Shown here: positions 6,823 to 8,080 of the stretch, in pieces
Layout of the letters: the number at the start of each line of letters is the position of its first letter
Numbering within the stretch: position 1 is the stretch's first letter
Assembly (NCBI GenBank): GCA_030671565.1
Contig: DAOVIC010000082.1
Span: 1-8,080 of the forward strand
Length of the DNA: 8,080 bases
Reading direction: 5' to 3'
Source: Anaerohalosphaeraceae bacterium
GTDB lineage: Bacteria; Planctomycetota; Phycisphaerae; Sedimentisphaerales; Anaerohalosphaeraceae
The notes under the pieces: model-generated
The model's database searches: none
Seen by the model: only the letters and a program-made list of their open reading frames with translations
Told to the model about the DNA's origin: nothing
Translations under genes and position numbers: made by a program

Positions 6823-7920
6823 ATGTCTGAGCGAAAAGCAACTTACGCAGTTGACGAGGGCACCAGCCGCGGGCGTCAATTCGCCACAGCCCCCCATCCC
6901 TATCGATCCGATTTTGAGCGTGACCGGGATCGCATCATACACAGCCAGGCCTTCCGGAGACTTGAGGGTAAAACTCAGGTCTTTACACCGGGTATCAACG
7001 ACAGTTACCGCAATCGACTTACGCACAGCCTGGAGGTTGCGCAGATCGGCAGAACAATTGCCAGGGCGATTGGGTTGAATGAGTCTCTTACCGAGGCGAT
7101 CTGTCTTGCCCACGATATCGGTCACAGCCCGTTCGGGCATACGGGCGAGAGTGTTCTGGATAAGCTTATGAAGGACTTCGGAGGCTTTGAGCATAACAGG
7201 CAGGCCCTTAGGATAGTCGATCTGCTTGAGCATCCTTATCCGGGCTTTCAGGGGCTTAACTTGATGTATGAAACGAGGCTTGGACTTGCAAAGCACAGCA
7301 GCCCTTTTGACAAACCGCAGGGCAGTGATTTTTGTCAGTTGCGTTGCAGTCTTGAAGGGCAGGTCGCGGACCTTGCAGACAGGATCGCGTATAACTGTCA
7401 TGATCTCGAAGACGGGTTGCGGTCACGGCTTATAAACGAAGAGCAGCTTTCAAGTGTCGAGTTGTTTGCAGAGGCACAGGAAAAGATCTCTGCCGCGAAG
7501 ATAAGCGATCATACGCTTCGTCGGATAAGCACCGCGAAATCTGTGATCGATATTCTTGTAAGCGATGCGATCGAGGCGAGCAAAGAAGCGATAGAGCAGG
7601 CCGGGGTAGTAACGCTGCAGGATGTGTATGGCCAGGACGTCAATCTGATAAGGATTAGCGAAAGTACGGATGCCAGGGTCTCTAAGCTGGAAAAGTTTTT
7701 GCTCAATAACATGTATCGGCACAGTTCGTTGAAGGAATTTGCCGGTAAGGTTGAAGTTTGGCTTGGCGGTCTTTTTGAAAAGATCGTTAACGAACCGTCT
7801 ATTATGCCGGGTTATTACCGGGGTTTTATAGCAACCGAGGGCCTTGAACGGACGGTATGCGATTACATTTCAGGAATGACGGACAGGTACTGTAAGCTGC
7901 AATTAGATCGCCCCTTATAG
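6823..7920 (+). CDS. dgt: dGTPase-like HD-domain triphosphohydrolase
   Basis: Dgt-type enzymes cleave dGTP (often other dNTPs) to the nucleoside and tripolyphosphate, controlling dNTP pools. The N-terminus has the family signature PYRSDFERDRDRIIHSQAFRR (26-46) followed by KTQVF (50-54). The metal-binding HD set is intact: His68 (RLTHSLEV), His97-Asp98 (CLAHDIGHSPFGH) and Asp187 (LADRIAYNCHDLEDG). His106 and His124 (GFEHN) also match the family. The 365-aa length fits the short type-2 form rather than the 505-aa E. coli protein, so true dGTP preference is uncertain. Only 2 nt separate it from the HIT stop codon and no good ribosome binding site is seen, so translation is probably coupled to that gene. 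The C-terminal third is less conserved. Confidence 0.92.
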   Translation: MSERKATYAVDEGTSRGRQFATAPHPYRSDFERDRDRIIHSQAFRRLEGKTQVFTPGINDSYRNRLTHSLEVAQIGRTIARAIGLNESLTEAICLAHDIGHSPFGHTGESVLDKLMKDFGGFEHNRQALRIVDLLEHPYPGFQGLNLMYETRLGLAKHSSPFDKPQGSDFCQLRCSLEGQVADLADRIAYNCHDLEDGLRSRLINEEQLSSVELFAEAQEKISAAKISDHTLRRISTAKSVIDILVSDAIEASKEAIEQAGVVTLQDVYGQDVNLIRISESTDARVSKLEKFLLNNMYRHSSLKEFAGKVEVWLGGLFEKIVNEPSIMPGYYRGFIATEGLERTVCDYISGMTDRYCKLQLDRPL

Positions 7921-7933
7921 CGAGATTGATATT

Positions 7934-8080
7934 ATGGATTTCAAATCGGTAAGGTGGTTGCTTTTGGGCAAGTTTTCATTCGTCAGGTTGATCCGCTCGG
8001 CGGTTCTGATTTATCTGTCGCTTCTTGCTTTCGTGTTCCTTTTTTCGGACGGGATGATATTCCTGCCGCCCCGCCCAAGC
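7934..8080 (+). CDS. Membrane-anchored protein, probable alpha/beta hydrolase, N-terminal 49 codons only
   Basis: The frame opens at ATG 7934, 13 nt after the dGTPase stop, and is still open at the window end. After a basic N-terminus (K4, R7, K13, R18, R21) there is a hydrophobic segment at about residues 22-37 (SAVLIYLSLLAFVFLF), typical of a membrane anchor. It is followed by SDGMIFLPPRPS. That pattern resembles the start of many membrane-anchored serine hydrolases of the alpha/beta fold ('..liF.P.p..Y'), but the catalytic part lies outside, so the family is a guess. The ribosome binding site is weak (GAG 9 nt upstream), which again suggests translation linked to the gene before it. The spacing points to the same operon. 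Confidence 0.55.
   Translation, partial: MDFKSVRWLLLGKFSFVRLIRSAVLIYLSLLAFVFLFSDGMIFLPPRPS

Noticed and set aside
6769..7401. 210-codon minus-strand frame opposite the dGTPase-like gene
   Set aside because: The plus-strand frame carries every HD-family motif; the antisense frame has no family features and no start signals.

Overview
The window looks like a chromosomal segment of a Gram-negative bacterium of moderate GC. The mix of short lipoproteins, a secretin-like lipoprotein and paired cysteine-cluster proteins would suit the Planctomycetota (Phycisphaerae or relatives). This placement is a weak inference: no rRNA or marker gene is present, and no mobile element, CRISPR array or tRNA was seen.

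Left half, minus strand. ilvD (dihydroxy-acid dehydratase) is followed by two small CxxCxxCC (YkgJ-type) proteins, packed with a 7-nt gap and then an 11-nt overlap, so this reads as one operon of about 2.5 kb. A 574-nt non-coding stretch (851-1424) comes next. It holds a near-consensus sigma70 promoter and a strongly self-complementary region that looks more like a structured RNA or long leader than a protein gene. Beyond it lies a second good promoter and a secretin-like lipoprotein gene that leaves the window at base 1.

Centre. The 306-nt gap 3962-4267 separates divergent transcription units. Each direction has an exact TATAAT -10 box: one faces ilvD and one faces the plus-strand genes.

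Right half, plus strand. Two tandem predicted lipoproteins share a layout and appear to be diverged paralogues of unknown function. They are followed by an Ap4A phosphorylase-like HIT protein (GTG start), an HD-domain dGTPase-like protein 2 nt after it, and the first 49 codons of a membrane-anchored protein, probably an alpha/beta hydrolase. Spacings of 35, 19, 2 and 13 nt with no visible terminator suggest one operon. It joins two envelope lipoproteins to two nucleotide-cleaning enzymes.

Most enzymes here belong to known families. The least explained parts are the 916-1263 candidate RNA, the lipoprotein pair, and the link between an Fe-S dehydratase and two Cys-cluster proteins.
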